Shown here: positions 1 to 7,662 of the stretch, one piece after another
Numbering within the stretch: position 1 is the first letter of the stretch
How the letters are laid out: the number at the start of each line of letters is the position of its first letter
NCBI GenBank assembly: GCA_938017685.1
Contig: CALIIL010000067.1
Location: 1 to 33,684 of the forward strand
Reading direction: 5' to 3'
Origin: an uncultured Chitinophagaceae bacterium
GTDB taxonomy: Bacteria > Bacteroidota > Bacteroidia > Chitinophagales > Chitinophagaceae
Length of the DNA: 33,684 nucleotides
Made by a program: the position numbers and the translations under genes
Notes under the pieces: model-generated
What the model was told of the DNA's origin: nothing
The model's database searches: none
The model's input: only the letters and a program-made list of their open reading frames with translations

Positions 1-154
1 TAGCCTAGCTCTTTAATATCTGTTATTACAAAATAAGCTAGAATGCCAGATGGAAGAAAGTGTGATATAAAATGTTCTGCCAAATCTTAAAATTTAACCC
101 CAAAGATAATTTACTCCCCACAGTTATCACGTGATCCATAAATGCTTCAAATAT

Positions 155-230
155 GCTGATAACAAGCTAAATTAGCCATTAAACGAAACAATGGGGGGCA
201 CTTGTTACAATTATCCCGTTATCCGTCAGC
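155..230. repeat. Inverted-repeat region upstream of the toxin gene
   Basis: Two nested inverted repeats can be read here: TAACAAG at 160-166 pairs with CTTGTTA at 201-207, and GCTGA at 155-159 pairs with TCAGC at 226-230. A perfect 10-bp palindrome ATCACGTGAT lies just before it at 126-135. No gene is visible in 1-296. The arrangement of an AAC-containing arm and a GTT-containing arm recalls a cassette recombination site, but that is an inference from shape only. Confidence 0.35.
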
Positions 231-272
231 TAGAATAAAATAAATTTAACAGTTTCCTAAAGAAGAAACTCG

Positions 273-280
273 TATATTTG
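273..280 (+). promoter_or_regulatory. Bacteroidota -7 box upstream of the HigB-like toxin gene
   Basis: TATATTTG matches the TAnnTTTG -7 consensus of the primary sigma factor in Bacteroidota. It would start transcription about 10 bases before the ATG at 297, giving a very short leader. No clean TTTG -33 box was found at the expected distance, so the call is moderate. Confidence 0.5.
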
Positions 281-296
281 TATGGAATATTAATTA

Positions 297-641
297 ATGG
301 ACGATTACAAATTCAAGGTTGTATTTCTGGAAGAGGCAAATCAGTTTTTAGGCAAACTCGACAAAAAATCAAGAGATAAAATTATCTACAACATTTGGAA
401 ATCGAGAAGCACAAATGACAAAGTATTATTTAAGAAACTTCAAGGCGAAATTTGGGAATTTAGAACCTTATTCAACAAAAAATATTTTAGATTGTTTGCA
501 TTTTGGGATAAAGATGATAAGACGGAAACGGTTGTTATTGGAACACACGGTTTGATAAAAAAGACTGACAAAATCTCAAAAAACGAAATCATAAAAGCAG
601 ACAGAATTAGAGAAGATTACTTTAAAAATAAAAAGAAATGA
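297..641 (+). CDS. HigB-like toxin (phage Gp49-like / RelE superfamily)
   Basis: This 114-residue basic protein resembles the Gp49-like HigB toxins, ribosome-dependent mRNA interferases of the RelE fold. Family-like stretches are the N-terminal FLEEANQFLGKLDKKSRDKI helix, then KLQGEIWEFRTLFNKKYFRLFAFW, which corresponds to the central strands (roughly residues 49-71), and a Lys-rich C-terminal helix. The next gene begins inside its stop codon (ATGA overlap at 638-641) and encodes an XRE regulator. The toxin-first order is typical of higBA. A likely promoter box lies at 273-280. Cleavage activity is inferred from the family. No truncation is seen. Confidence 0.85.
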   Translation: MDDYKFKVVFLEEANQFLGKLDKKSRDKIIYNIWKSRSTNDKVLFKKLQGEIWEFRTLFNKKYFRLFAFWDKDDKTETVVIGTHGLIKKTDKISKNEIIKADRIREDYFKNKKK

Positions 642-949
642 AAACATATAGTTTAGAAGAAGTAACTGATAAATATATCGGCAAGAAAGGAACAAAAAAA
701 CGTGACGAATTTGAAAACGAACTTCGTTTAGATTTATTAGGTCAAACGATTAAACAAGTTCGGCTTGAAAGAAATTTGACGCAGGCACAATTGGGCGAAC
801 TCGTTGGTGTAAAAAAAGCACAGATTTCAAAAATTGAAAACAGCTTGACAGATGCAAGATTTGAAACTATTTTGAAAGTTTTTAAAGCATTGAAAGCTGA
901 AATAAACTTTAACGTGAAGCTAGAAAATCAATTGATACAACTGACCTAA
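638..949 (+). CDS. HigA-like XRE-family antitoxin
   Basis: The product has 103 residues with a helix-turn-helix of the XRE/Cro type at about residues 36-90; the signature is LERNLTQAQLGELVGVKKAQ followed by ISKIEN. In higBA modules this protein binds the toxin and represses the shared promoter. Its start codon overlaps the toxin stop (ATGA), so translation is probably coupled. The N-terminal 35 residues (LEEVTDKYIGKKGTKKRDEF) probably contact the toxin, as in related antitoxins; that is inference. It is followed by a hairpin-rich non-coding stretch rather than by another gene of an operon. Confidence 0.87.
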   Translation: MKTYSLEEVTDKYIGKKGTKKRDEFENELRLDLLGQTIKQVRLERNLTQAQLGELVGVKKAQISKIENSLTDARFETILKVFKALKAEINFNVKLENQLIQLT

Positions 950-1195
950 AAGGAAGCCGAACGGATAACAAGGGCTGATAAGGAATACGGGCTTCACTCT
1001 AAACCGAAATAATCCGTTTCAAAAAACGCCAAAACTACGCTCTGGTCCGAAGCTTCGGACTTAGGAAAAAATAAAGCAAAAGCGTAGCTTTAGCTAACAA
1101 CATTATAGCTTTGAGATTATGCTCCGTAAGTCCGCACTCCTCAAAGCCAAAAAGTTGCCCATAATATAAATCAACATTGAGAATAATCGAATAAA
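950..1195. repeat. Hairpin-rich intergenic DNA, cassette-boundary-like
   Basis: No gene is seen in these 246 bases. Several inverted repeats are: GAAGCC 953-958 with GGCTTC 990-995; ACGGAT 961-966 with ATCCGT 1012-1017; the perfect 16-bp palindrome GTCCGAAGCTTCGGAC at 1045-1060, flanked by CTACGCT 1035-1041 and AGCGTAG 1081-1087; and GCTTTGAG 1108-1115 with CTCAAAGC 1140-1147. The last pair sits between GCTAACAAC at about 1093 and AAAGTTGCC at about 1152, an AAC...GTT framing similar to integron attC sites. The 13-mer AAGCCAAAAAGTT at 1144-1156 recurs with one change at 2291-2303. No attC identity is claimed. Confidence 0.45.
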
Positions 1196-2206
1196 ATGGA
1201 ATTTAAGAAGTTCAATTCAATAGAAAACTCATATCAAAAAGGGTTTATCCAATCAATATTTGACAGAGGATTTTCCGAAATAGATTACGTAGTTCAAGAA
1301 AAAACTCACGGAGCTAATTTGAGCATTATTACCAATGGGAAAGAATTAACTTCAGCAAAACGAACCGAACTGATAGCTGATGACGAAAATTTCTACAATT
1401 CAAAATCCGTTCTCGAAAAATATAAAAATAAGGTCATTGAATTATTTCAACACCTTTCGAACGATTTTGAATTAAATACTCTCACTATTTTTGGTGAATT
1501 AATTGGTGGTGACTATCCTCACAAAGATGTGCTCATTAACAAAGAGGCTAAATTGGTTCAGAGAGGAATTTATTATAACCCAGAAAATGTTTTTTTTGCA
1601 TTTGACATACTAATAAATTGCGAGGAATATCTAGGCGTAGAAATGGCAAATGAACTTTTTGAAAAATTTAGATTTATTTACGCAGATACTCTTTTTAAAG
1701 GGAATTTAGGCGAATGTTTGGAGTATCCAAATAAATTTCCGAGTACTATACCTGCTAAATTTGGATTACCTGAACTTGATGGAAATATTTGTGAAGGTGT
1801 TATTATTCGACCTATAAAACCATTGTTTTTTAATAGTGGTTCGAGAATACTAATCAAAAACAAAAACGAGGAATGGTCTGAAAATAATAACTATATCGAT
1901 AAAGAAATACTACGACAACTTTTACACGATGACGAAGAATTGAGCAAAGAGGCAGAAAACCTTTGTCAAGAGGCATACAAATTCATTTCTGCAAATCGAT
2001 TAAACAATGTGATTAGTAAAATTGGCGAATTAAATCCGAAAAAAGATTTCGGTCGAGTATTGGGAATGTTTAACAAGGATATTCTAACAGACTTTCTTAA
2101 AGAAAACCGAGCTGAATATGACGCATTGGAAAAACACGAAAATAAAGCCGTGAATAAATTTGTGAACAAGCACGCAAGCCAATTAGTAGCTGAACATTTT
2201 GCGTAA
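1196..2206 (+). CDS. T4 Rnl2-like RNA ligase
   Basis: The 336-residue product closely parallels phage T4 RNA ligase 2 (334 residues), which seals 3'-OH/5'-phosphate nicks in double-stranded RNA by an ATP-dependent ligase-adenylate, RNA-adenylate route. Nucleotidyltransferase motifs are all visible: motif I KTHGAN with catalytic Lys36, motif III FGE at 99-101, motif IIIa FFAFDIL at about 133-139, motif IV EGVIIRP at 200-206 and motif V ILIKNK at about 218-223. The C-terminal Rnl2 domain is also present; NRLNNVISKIGELNPKKDFG is nearly the T4 sequence. The reading frame is intact and full length, so an active enzyme is likely. It stands alone on the plus strand in a patch with a toxin-antitoxin pair and cassette-like repeats; phage or cassette acquisition is inferred. 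Its biological substrate is unknown. Confidence 0.92.
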   Translation: MEFKKFNSIENSYQKGFIQSIFDRGFSEIDYVVQEKTHGANLSIITNGKELTSAKRTELIADDENFYNSKSVLEKYKNKVIELFQHLSNDFELNTLTIFGELIGGDYPHKDVLINKEAKLVQRGIYYNPENVFFAFDILINCEEYLGVEMANELFEKFRFIYADTLFKGNLGECLEYPNKFPSTIPAKFGLPELDGNICEGVIIRPIKPLFFNSGSRILIKNKNEEWSENNNYIDKEILRQLLHDDEELSKEAENLCQEAYKFISANRLNNVISKIGELNPKKDFGRVLGMFNKDILTDFLKENRAEYDALEKHENKAVNKFVNKHASQLVAEHFA

Positions 2207-2360
2207 AAGTACTATGGGCAAGAACGAATAAGCGCAATAGCAGGAAAAGTGATAAAACGAAAGAAATTGTATAAATTTAAGGTAAGTTATAAGCCGAAAA
2301 GTTAGTATGTGAAAGTCCGCTACTATTCTTATACTAGACCGTTCAAGAACACTATAACCC
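2207..2360. repeat. Downstream flank of the RNA ligase with repeated motif
   Basis: The gap holds a second copy of the AAGCC(A/G)AAAAGTT motif at 2291-2303 and of AAGTCCGC at 2313-2320, both also present in the 950-1195 gap (1144-1156 and 1128-1135). The repetition on both sides of the RNA ligase gene suggests a bounded unit. No gene and no clear terminator were found here. Confidence 0.4.
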
Positions 2361-3650
2361 TTACTCCACCATAACTTTCCGAACAACATGCTCACCATTT
2401 AGCTCTATTTCTACCAAATAAAGCCCGTGTCCTAAAGCGGCAACATCCAGTTTATTGATTCCAACTTGTAGGTCTTGCTCAAGCATTATTTGACCCAAAA
2501 CAGAAAAGATACGTAAGCTAGCCCCAGGCGTGTTTATCTCAATATTTAATATGTCAGCAGAAGGACTTGGATAAACCAACACTTTATTTAAACATTCTAA
2601 ATATTTGACATTCAAAGAACTAAGACTTCTACAAGATACGGACTGGACGTCCCATTCTTCGCCTTGATTACAATGACCACAAAGCACCTCCTTCATAAAG
2701 CAGGTAGATTTATCCAGTGTGTATTGGTAATATTGATTGACAAATACATCCTTTATTCCATTTGTTTTATAATTGCCTAAGTGGCATAATCCTTCATGAT
2801 CCATTCGCGGCCCAATAAGCTTTGGACCGAACAATTCCGGAAAGCTCTGGGTAGCCGAGCAATTAAAGAATGATCCCATTTCTATAGGAACCACATTATT
2901 AGCCTCGCCATGCATAGACAATACCTGCACACTTTCGCTCGCATCCATCATGGCAGTATCCATAACTGCTCCTCCCCAATTCAATACACCTTTGATATCA
3001 AAACTCTTTACAATAGGATTAGTACCTACATCTATGCCACCCATCATCGTTACAGATGTAGGATACATGCTTAACACTTCACTATCTTCTAAAAAAGCAA
3101 CTTGCAATGCGGTTATAGCTCCGGCTTCACTACCGCCTACAAATACATAATCCTCATCAATCTCATAGAAAGCTGATTTATCTAGTATAAATCGAATAGC
3201 TGCCTTAGCATCTTGCACAGCACGATACATGGCATTATATAATGACAGGCTATTTCCTGCACAATAAGCCGCGCTAACGGTATCCCAACCCATTCTATAA
3301 TCAATGGTTGCTGCAACAAAACCGCGCTCTGCTAGTTGCTTACAATAATCATCGTAATCATTTTTACTACCATGATTAAAAGCGCCACCATGTATAAGAA
3401 CAACTAATGGTCGCTTATCCAAGAGATCTATCGTTTTATTAGGATAATGGATATTAAACTTCAAGCTATCCTGCCCATTGGTCCAATTGCTATTAAAACC
3501 AAACTCTACATCATAATCACTGACAACCACTGCACTATTAAATATGGGGCTTTCGGAAAAACGATTGGGTATACAATGAGGACTAGACTGAACGACCATT
3601 TGCGTAGCGCAAACAATACTTAACAGGGCTATAAATAAGCTTCTTTTCAC
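2361..3650 (-). CDS. Secreted alpha/beta-hydrolase-like protein with T9SS sorting domain, probably catalytically altered
   Basis: The 429-residue protein has a signal peptide (residues 1 to about 21), an alpha/beta-hydrolase domain of the carboxylesterase/BD-FAE kind (about 60-330) and a C-terminal type A sorting domain (about 356-429, beginning VLVYPSPSADILNIEI). It should cross the outer membrane by type IX secretion. The oxyanion-hole motif HGGAF is at 87-91. The nucleophile elbow, usually GGSSAG or GxSxG, reads GGSEAGA at 172-178, with Glu175 (codon GAA) where the catalytic Ser is expected. The acid segment HGEANNVVP (247-255) has Asn251 where relatives carry Asp. It may be a binding protein rather than an esterase. 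The gene is convergent with the RNA ligase and divergent from rplK, apparently monocistronic. Confidence 0.8.
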   Translation of the reverse strand: MKRSLFIALLSIVCATQMVVQSSPHCIPNRFSESPIFNSAVVVSDYDVEFGFNSNWTNGQDSLKFNIHYPNKTIDLLDKRPLVVLIHGGAFNHGSKNDYDDYCKQLAERGFVAATIDYRMGWDTVSAAYCAGNSLSLYNAMYRAVQDAKAAIRFILDKSAFYEIDEDYVFVGGSEAGAITALQVAFLEDSEVLSMYPTSVTMMGGIDVGTNPIVKSFDIKGVLNWGGAVMDTAMMDASESVQVLSMHGEANNVVPIEMGSFFNCSATQSFPELFGPKLIGPRMDHEGLCHLGNYKTNGIKDVFVNQYYQYTLDKSTCFMKEVLCGHCNQGEEWDVQSVSCRSLSSLNVKYLECLNKVLVYPSPSADILNIEINTPGASLRIFSVLGQIMLEQDLQVGINKLDVAALGHGLYLVEIELNGEHVVRKVMVE

Positions 3651-3787
3651 GAGATAAAACTACACCAAAAGCACTATTCTATTTAGATTTGAACTTATTT
3701 TTACTTAGAAAGCCAAATTGCTGAGCGTTTTCAGTAGCTAGACTTCAAAAAAAGAAGTTAATACCATTAAAATTCCATAAAACGTTT

Positions 3788-3795
3788 TACATTTG
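3788..3795 (+). promoter_or_regulatory. Bacteroidota -7 box upstream of rplK
   Basis: TACATTTG matches TAnnTTTG, about 88 bases before the rplK ATG, so the ribosomal gene mRNA would have a leader of roughly 80 bases. No convincing -33 TTTG element was found. Confidence 0.5.
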
Positions 3796-3836
3796 CGCTC
3801 CTCAAAGCTCAATTCAACGGAAGTGAGTAGTTGGGA

Positions 3837-3856
3837 GCCACACCTTAAAGCGTGGC
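3837..3856 (+). promoter_or_regulatory. Hairpin in the rplK leader
   Basis: GCCAC at 3837-3841 pairs with GTGGC at 3852-3856, 26 bases before the rplK start. In many bacteria L1 represses this operon by binding a leader stem that mimics its rRNA site; whether this short stem plays that role is inference. Confidence 0.3.
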
Positions 3857-3882
3857 GCTAAAACCAAAAAAAAGTAAAAATT

Positions 3883-4332
3883 ATGGCAAAAGAAATTGGT
3901 GGCTTTATTAAGCTACAATGTCGTGGTGGAGCGGCTAACCCCTCTCCTCCAATCGGACCAGCACTAGGTGCTAAAGGTGTAAACATTATGGACTTCTGTA
4001 AGCAGTTCAATGCACGTACACAAGACCAACAAGGAAAAGTACTTCCAGTGGTTGTTACGGTTTACGCAGACAAAAGTTTTGACTTCATTATCAAAACTCC
4101 TCCAGCAGCAGTCCAGTTAATGGAAGCGGCAAAATTAAAGAAAGGATCTCCTGAAAGTAATCGTCAGAAAGTAGGTAAAGTAACTTGGGATCAAGTGAAA
4201 ACTATTGCTGAAAGCAAAATGGTTGACTTAAACGCATTTACAGTAGAAAGCGCTATGAAAATGGTTGCAGGTACAGCGCGTAGTATGGGATTAGTTGTTA
4301 ACGGCACAGCCCCTTGGGAAGAGCAAAACTAA
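3883..4332 (+). CDS. rplK: 50S ribosomal protein L11
   Basis: The 149-residue uL11 is the stalk-base protein that binds the GTPase-associated region of 23S rRNA. Recognisable are the N-terminal [20 protein letters not shown] block, where the proline-rich hinge precedes the RNA-binding part, and the C-terminal [10 protein letters not shown] motif. Length is close to the usual 141-147. It opens the rplKAJL gene set with only 13 bases before rplA. The usual upstream secE-nusG pair is not here: the neighbour is a divergently transcribed secreted hydrolase gene. Confidence 0.98.
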   Translation: MAKEIGGFIKLQCRGGAANPSPPIGPALGAKGVNIMDFCKQFNARTQDQQGKVLPVVVTVYADKSFDFIIKTPPAAVQLMEAAKLKKGSPESNRQKVGKVTWDQVKTIAESKMVDLNAFTVESAMKMVAGTARSMGLVVNGTAPWEEQN

Positions 4333-4345
4333 AAAAGACTAAATC

Positions 4346-5044
4346 ATGGGATTAACAAAAAATAGAAAAGCAGCCGCTGCTAAATTAAAAGACAACACTT
4401 TCTATAGTGTTGCTGATGCAGCAGGTTTAATAAAAGAAGTAAACTGTACTAAATTCGACTCTTCAGTTGATTTACATATTCGTTTAGGTGTTGATCCGCG
4501 TAAAGCTGATCAAGCTATTCGTGGAACAGTAACCTTACCACATGGTACAGGTAAGACAAAATCAGTATTAGTATTATGTACTCCTGACAAAGAAGAAGAA
4601 GCAAAAGCTGCTGGCGCTGACTATGTTGGTTTAGACGAGTTCGTAACTAAAATTGAAAAAGGCTGGACAGATGTAGACGTAATTGTTGCTACACCTTCAG
4701 TAATGCCTAAGATCGGTCGTTTAGGTCGTGTTTTAGGACCACGTAACTTAATGCCTAATCCAAAAACAGGAACTGTAACAAATGATGTTGCAGGTGCTAT
4801 TGGAGATATTAAAGGTGGTAAGATTGCATTTAAAGTTGATAAAGCAGGTATCATACATGCTTCTATTGGACGTGTGTCATTCAAACCAGAAATGTTGTTA
4901 GAGAATTCTATGGAATTGATAAGCACCATTGTAAGAATGAAACCATCCTCTGCTAAAGGGACTTATTTGAAAAGTGTTTCAATGGCCTCAACGATGAGCC
5001 CTGGAATAAAGATTGACACTAAATCAGCAGCAGCAAATGCTTAA
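4346..5044 (+). CDS. rplA: 50S ribosomal protein L1
   Basis: The 232-residue uL1 binds the L1 stalk of 23S rRNA and in many bacteria represses translation of the L11-L1 mRNA. Visible family blocks are [12 protein letters not shown] near residue 67, the [20 protein letters not shown] segment in the middle and [15 protein letters not shown] in the C-terminal half. Full length. It is sandwiched between rplK (13-base gap) and rplJ (28-base gap), so co-transcription is near certain. Confidence 0.98.
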   Translation: MGLTKNRKAAAAKLKDNTFYSVADAAGLIKEVNCTKFDSSVDLHIRLGVDPRKADQAIRGTVTLPHGTGKTKSVLVLCTPDKEEEAKAAGADYVGLDEFVTKIEKGWTDVDVIVATPSVMPKIGRLGRVLGPRNLMPNPKTGTVTNDVAGAIGDIKGGKIAFKVDKAGIIHASIGRVSFKPEMLLENSMELISTIVRMKPSSAKGTYLKSVSMASTMSPGIKIDTKSAAANA

Positions 5045-5072
5045 TTTTTAAACAAATTAAAAAGAAAAGATT

Positions 5073-5609
5073 ATGACACCAGCACAAAAAAATGAAGCGA
5101 TAGAAATATTGAAAGAAAAGTTTTCGCAGTATGAAAATTTTTACTTGACCAATACAGAATCGCTTTCTGTAGCACAAATAAGTGACTTACGTCGCAACTG
5201 TTTCGAGAAGAATGTCGAAATGAAAGTCGCTAAGAACACATTAATCAAAAAAGCACTCGAAGCACTTAATGCTGAAAAATATGAAGGAACATTTGATTCT
5301 TTAAAAGGTGTAACAGCCCTTATGTTTTCAGAAAGTGCCAAAGAGCCTGCAGTAATAATTTCTGATTTCCGCAAGGACAACCCTGCTGCCGAAGATAAGC
5401 CTGTATTAAAAGCAGCCTTTATTGATGGTGACGTAATGGTTGGAGATGATAAATTAGCTATGCTAAAATCATTGAAAAGCAGAAACGAACTTATTGGAGA
5501 AATTATTGGTCTATTACAATCGCCTGCTAAGAACGTTATTAGCGGTCTTAAAAGCGGTGGTGGTAAATTGGCTGGTATCCTTCAAACACTTAGTGAAAAA
5601 GCCGAATAA
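5073..5609 (+). CDS. rplJ: 50S ribosomal protein L10
   Basis: The 178-residue uL10 anchors the L7/L12 dimers on the ribosomal stalk. The N-terminal rRNA-binding domain shows the VKNTLIKKAL-like segment (here VAKNTLIKKALEAL), and the C-terminal helical tail that carries L12 dimers is ALEAL-poor but present (NVISGLKSGGGKLAGILQTL). It follows rplA by 28 bases and precedes rplL by 88 bases, a gap long enough for independent translation control of the more abundant L12. Confidence 0.97.
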   Translation: MTPAQKNEAIEILKEKFSQYENFYLTNTESLSVAQISDLRRNCFEKNVEMKVAKNTLIKKALEALNAEKYEGTFDSLKGVTALMFSESAKEPAVIISDFRKDNPAAEDKPVLKAAFIDGDVMVGDDKLAMLKSLKSRNELIGEIIGLLQSPAKNVISGLKSGGGKLAGILQTLSEKAE

Positions 5610-5697
5610 TCGGTTCAAAAAAACTTACATATCGTTACATAATGCTTCCACATTATAAAAACACAAACAATAACACAAACATTAAAACAAAACAAAA

Positions 5698-6072
5698 ATG
5701 GCAGATTTAAAAGATTTCGCAGAACAATTAGTAAACCTTTCAGTAAAAGACGTTAACGAATTAGCTAACATCTTAAAAGACGAGTACGGTATTGAACCAG
5801 CAGCAGCTGCAGTAGTAGCTGGACCAGCAGCAGGCGGAGACGCAGGTGGTGGTGCTGAGCAAACTGAATTTGACGTAGTATTAACTGGCGCAGGCGCTAG
5901 CAAATTAAACGTAGTTAAAGCAGTAAAAGAAATTACTGGTTTAGGTTTGAAAGAAGCTAAAGAATTAGTAGACGGAGCTCCTGGAAATATCAAGGAGGGT
6001 GTATCTAAAGCAGAAGCTGAAGACATGGTAGCTAAGCTTAAAGAAGCTGGTGCTGAAGTTGAAATGAAGTAA
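5698..6072 (+). CDS. rplL: 50S ribosomal protein L7/L12
   Basis: The 124-residue bL12 is the multicopy stalk protein that recruits translation GTPases. It has the N-terminal dimerisation helices, a flexible Ala/Gly-rich hinge at about residues 36-57 ([20 protein letters not shown]) and the conserved C-terminal domain ([20 protein letters not shown]). A strong terminator at 6096-6127 closes the operon directly after it. In most bacteria, including most Bacteroidota, rpoB and rpoC come next; here they are absent and a broken protease gene follows. Confidence 0.98.
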   Translation: MADLKDFAEQLVNLSVKDVNELANILKDEYGIEPAAAAVVAGPAAGGDAGGGAEQTEFDVVLTGAGASKLNVVKAVKEITGLGLKEAKELVDGAPGNIKEGVSKAEAEDMVAKLKEAGAEVEMK

Positions 6073-6095
6073 TATTTACTTTAATAACTAATTAA

Positions 6096-6127
6096 AATCC
6101 CCATGCTCACAGCGTGGGGATTTTTTT
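6096..6127 (+). terminator. Intrinsic terminator after rplL
   Basis: A 12-bp stem (AATCCCCATGCT / AGCGTGGGGATT, one G-U wobble) with a 3-base loop is followed by seven T residues. It lies 24 bases past the rplL stop and shows that transcription ends here rather than continuing into rpoB. Confidence 0.9.
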
Positions 6128-6259
6128 GTGCAATAAAATAACCACACCAATCTTTAAACAGATTAATAATGTCAAAGTGCTGCTTTTTAACTTCAACATA
6201 AACGAGCATCTATTCGTCTTATGAATTATAAACATTAAAAAAAAGCCAAGAGCTATTTT

Positions 6260-7654
6260 ATGCTTAAATTAATTAAACATGCAAAAAATCAAATTAAGCT
6301 ATATAAGAAAATATTATTCATTACTCACTATGTTATTTACGATTGTTTCGATACAATCCTATGCCAAAAACCTAGTGAATTAATATTGCGCACTGAAACA
6401 ATAGAGTTGCAACCTAATCTAAATGAATTTATTAATACCTCAAGCAACAGTTCTTCTAAATATAAACTGCTAAGTTTTCATACCATTCCTACTGGTGATG
6501 TCAAAGCATCACTAAAAAGTAATGGTGTAGATTTATTAGAATATGTGCCAAACAATAGTTTTATTGTACGTTTTTCTTCATTATTGTCCCCTACTTATTT
6601 ACAAGACAAAAATATCAAAGGAGTATATGATCTTCCACGAGCACTAAAGTTAGATTATAGAATAATACATTGGGATCTACCTCATCATGCTATAGCTGAT
6701 GAGAATAATATAAATGTAGCAATCATAGCTATGAATGGTTTAAATGTAAAAGATTACAGTACATCATTAGAGCAGAATAATATTGTACCTTACGAATACG
6801 GTCAAGACATTCGATTTGCTTATTGCGTTATGAGCCAAGCTCAAGTTGAAGCAGTTGTAAAAATGCCTTGGGTACGATCAATAGAGTTAATCAATGAACC
6901 AGGCAAGCCCAAATCTACAGAGGGGCGCTCACTACAAAAATCTAATATTATAAATAGTGACTTGAGCAATGGACTTTCTTATAATGCTAATGGAGTAAGC
7001 TTGCAAGTAAGAGATGACGGCTTAGTAGGACCACATATTGATTATCAAGGTCGCTTAACCAATCTTACTACAGACGCCACAGGAACGCACGGCGATGGAG
7101 TTGCTGGCGTTATGGGCGGAGCTGGTAACATAGACCCAACGGTTGAAGGTGGAGCATCTGGTGCTGACATATATGTGATAAATTATCAAGCAAATTTTCA
7201 GGATAACACATTGAGCTTACACCAAAACGATGATGTAATGATTACAAACTCATCTTACAGCAATGGCTGTAATGATGGTTATACATCTACCACACAAACG
7301 GTTGATAGACAAATTATAGATAACCCAACCCTGATGCATGTATTCTCAGCGGGGAACTCTAACAACAATGATTGTGGTTACGGCGCAGGAGACCAATGGG
7401 GCAACATGATAGTGTCCAAAAAAGTGTGTAAAGTCCATATTTTAAGTGTTTTTGTGTTGCAATTACAAAAATCAATCTTTTGGATTTTACACACTTTTTT
7501 GGACACTATCCACCGTATAATTGGTATTGGTTTACTACTGCATATGGTTACAGACTTTATAGATTGTTTATTTATGTATAACCAATGTGACGAATGTGCT
7601 ACTGAACCTGCACTACAACCAATTTTACAATCAATTAAAGAATTAGTAAATTAG
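6260..7654 (+). pseudogene. Truncated and frameshifted S8 (subtilisin-like) secreted peptidase
   Basis: The open frame encodes a subtilase prodomain (about residues 40-220) and part of an S8 catalytic domain: the Asp region VRDDGLVGPHIDYQG (near 7013-7018), the His region GTHGDGVAGVMGG (His codon at 7088-7090) and the oxyanion Asn in VFSAGNS (7355-7357). The GTSxAxP catalytic serine and everything beyond are missing: after GDQWGN the frame runs into a 103-bp inverted-repeat element (7408-7510) and unrelated DNA. The N-terminus is also broken. A typical signal peptide, MLFTIVSIQSYA preceded by basic residues, is encoded in another frame from ATG 6279 and stops at about 6383, so one base has been lost or gained near GCCAAAAACC (about 6361-6373). 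Two independent lesions make it a pseudogene. Confidence 0.85.
7408..7510. mobile_element. 103-bp MITE-like element with perfect 25-bp terminal inverted repeats
   Basis: Bases 7408-7432 (beginning GATAGTGTCC and containing six A, then GTGTGTAAA) are the exact reverse complement of 7486-7510. The 53-bp interior is AT-rich and encodes no transposase. The end sequence is of the style seen in IS256-family insertion sequences (GATA...GTGTAAA), so it may be a non-autonomous derivative; that assignment is inference. No target-site duplication is recognisable: the flanks GGGCAACAT and CACCGTATA differ. This suggests deletion of adjacent DNA after insertion, consistent with loss of the protease 3' half. 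Confidence 0.8.
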
Positions 7655-7662
7655 CTTATACT

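Noticed and set aside
950-1195. Definite integron attC site
   Set aside because: The AAC...GTT framing is present but the outer arms do not fit the RYYYAAC/GTTRRRY consensus on both sides and no integrase gene is visible, so only a resemblance is reported.
7400-7520. Target-site duplication around the 103-bp element
   Set aside because: The nine bases on each side (GGGCAACAT and CACCGTATA) do not match.
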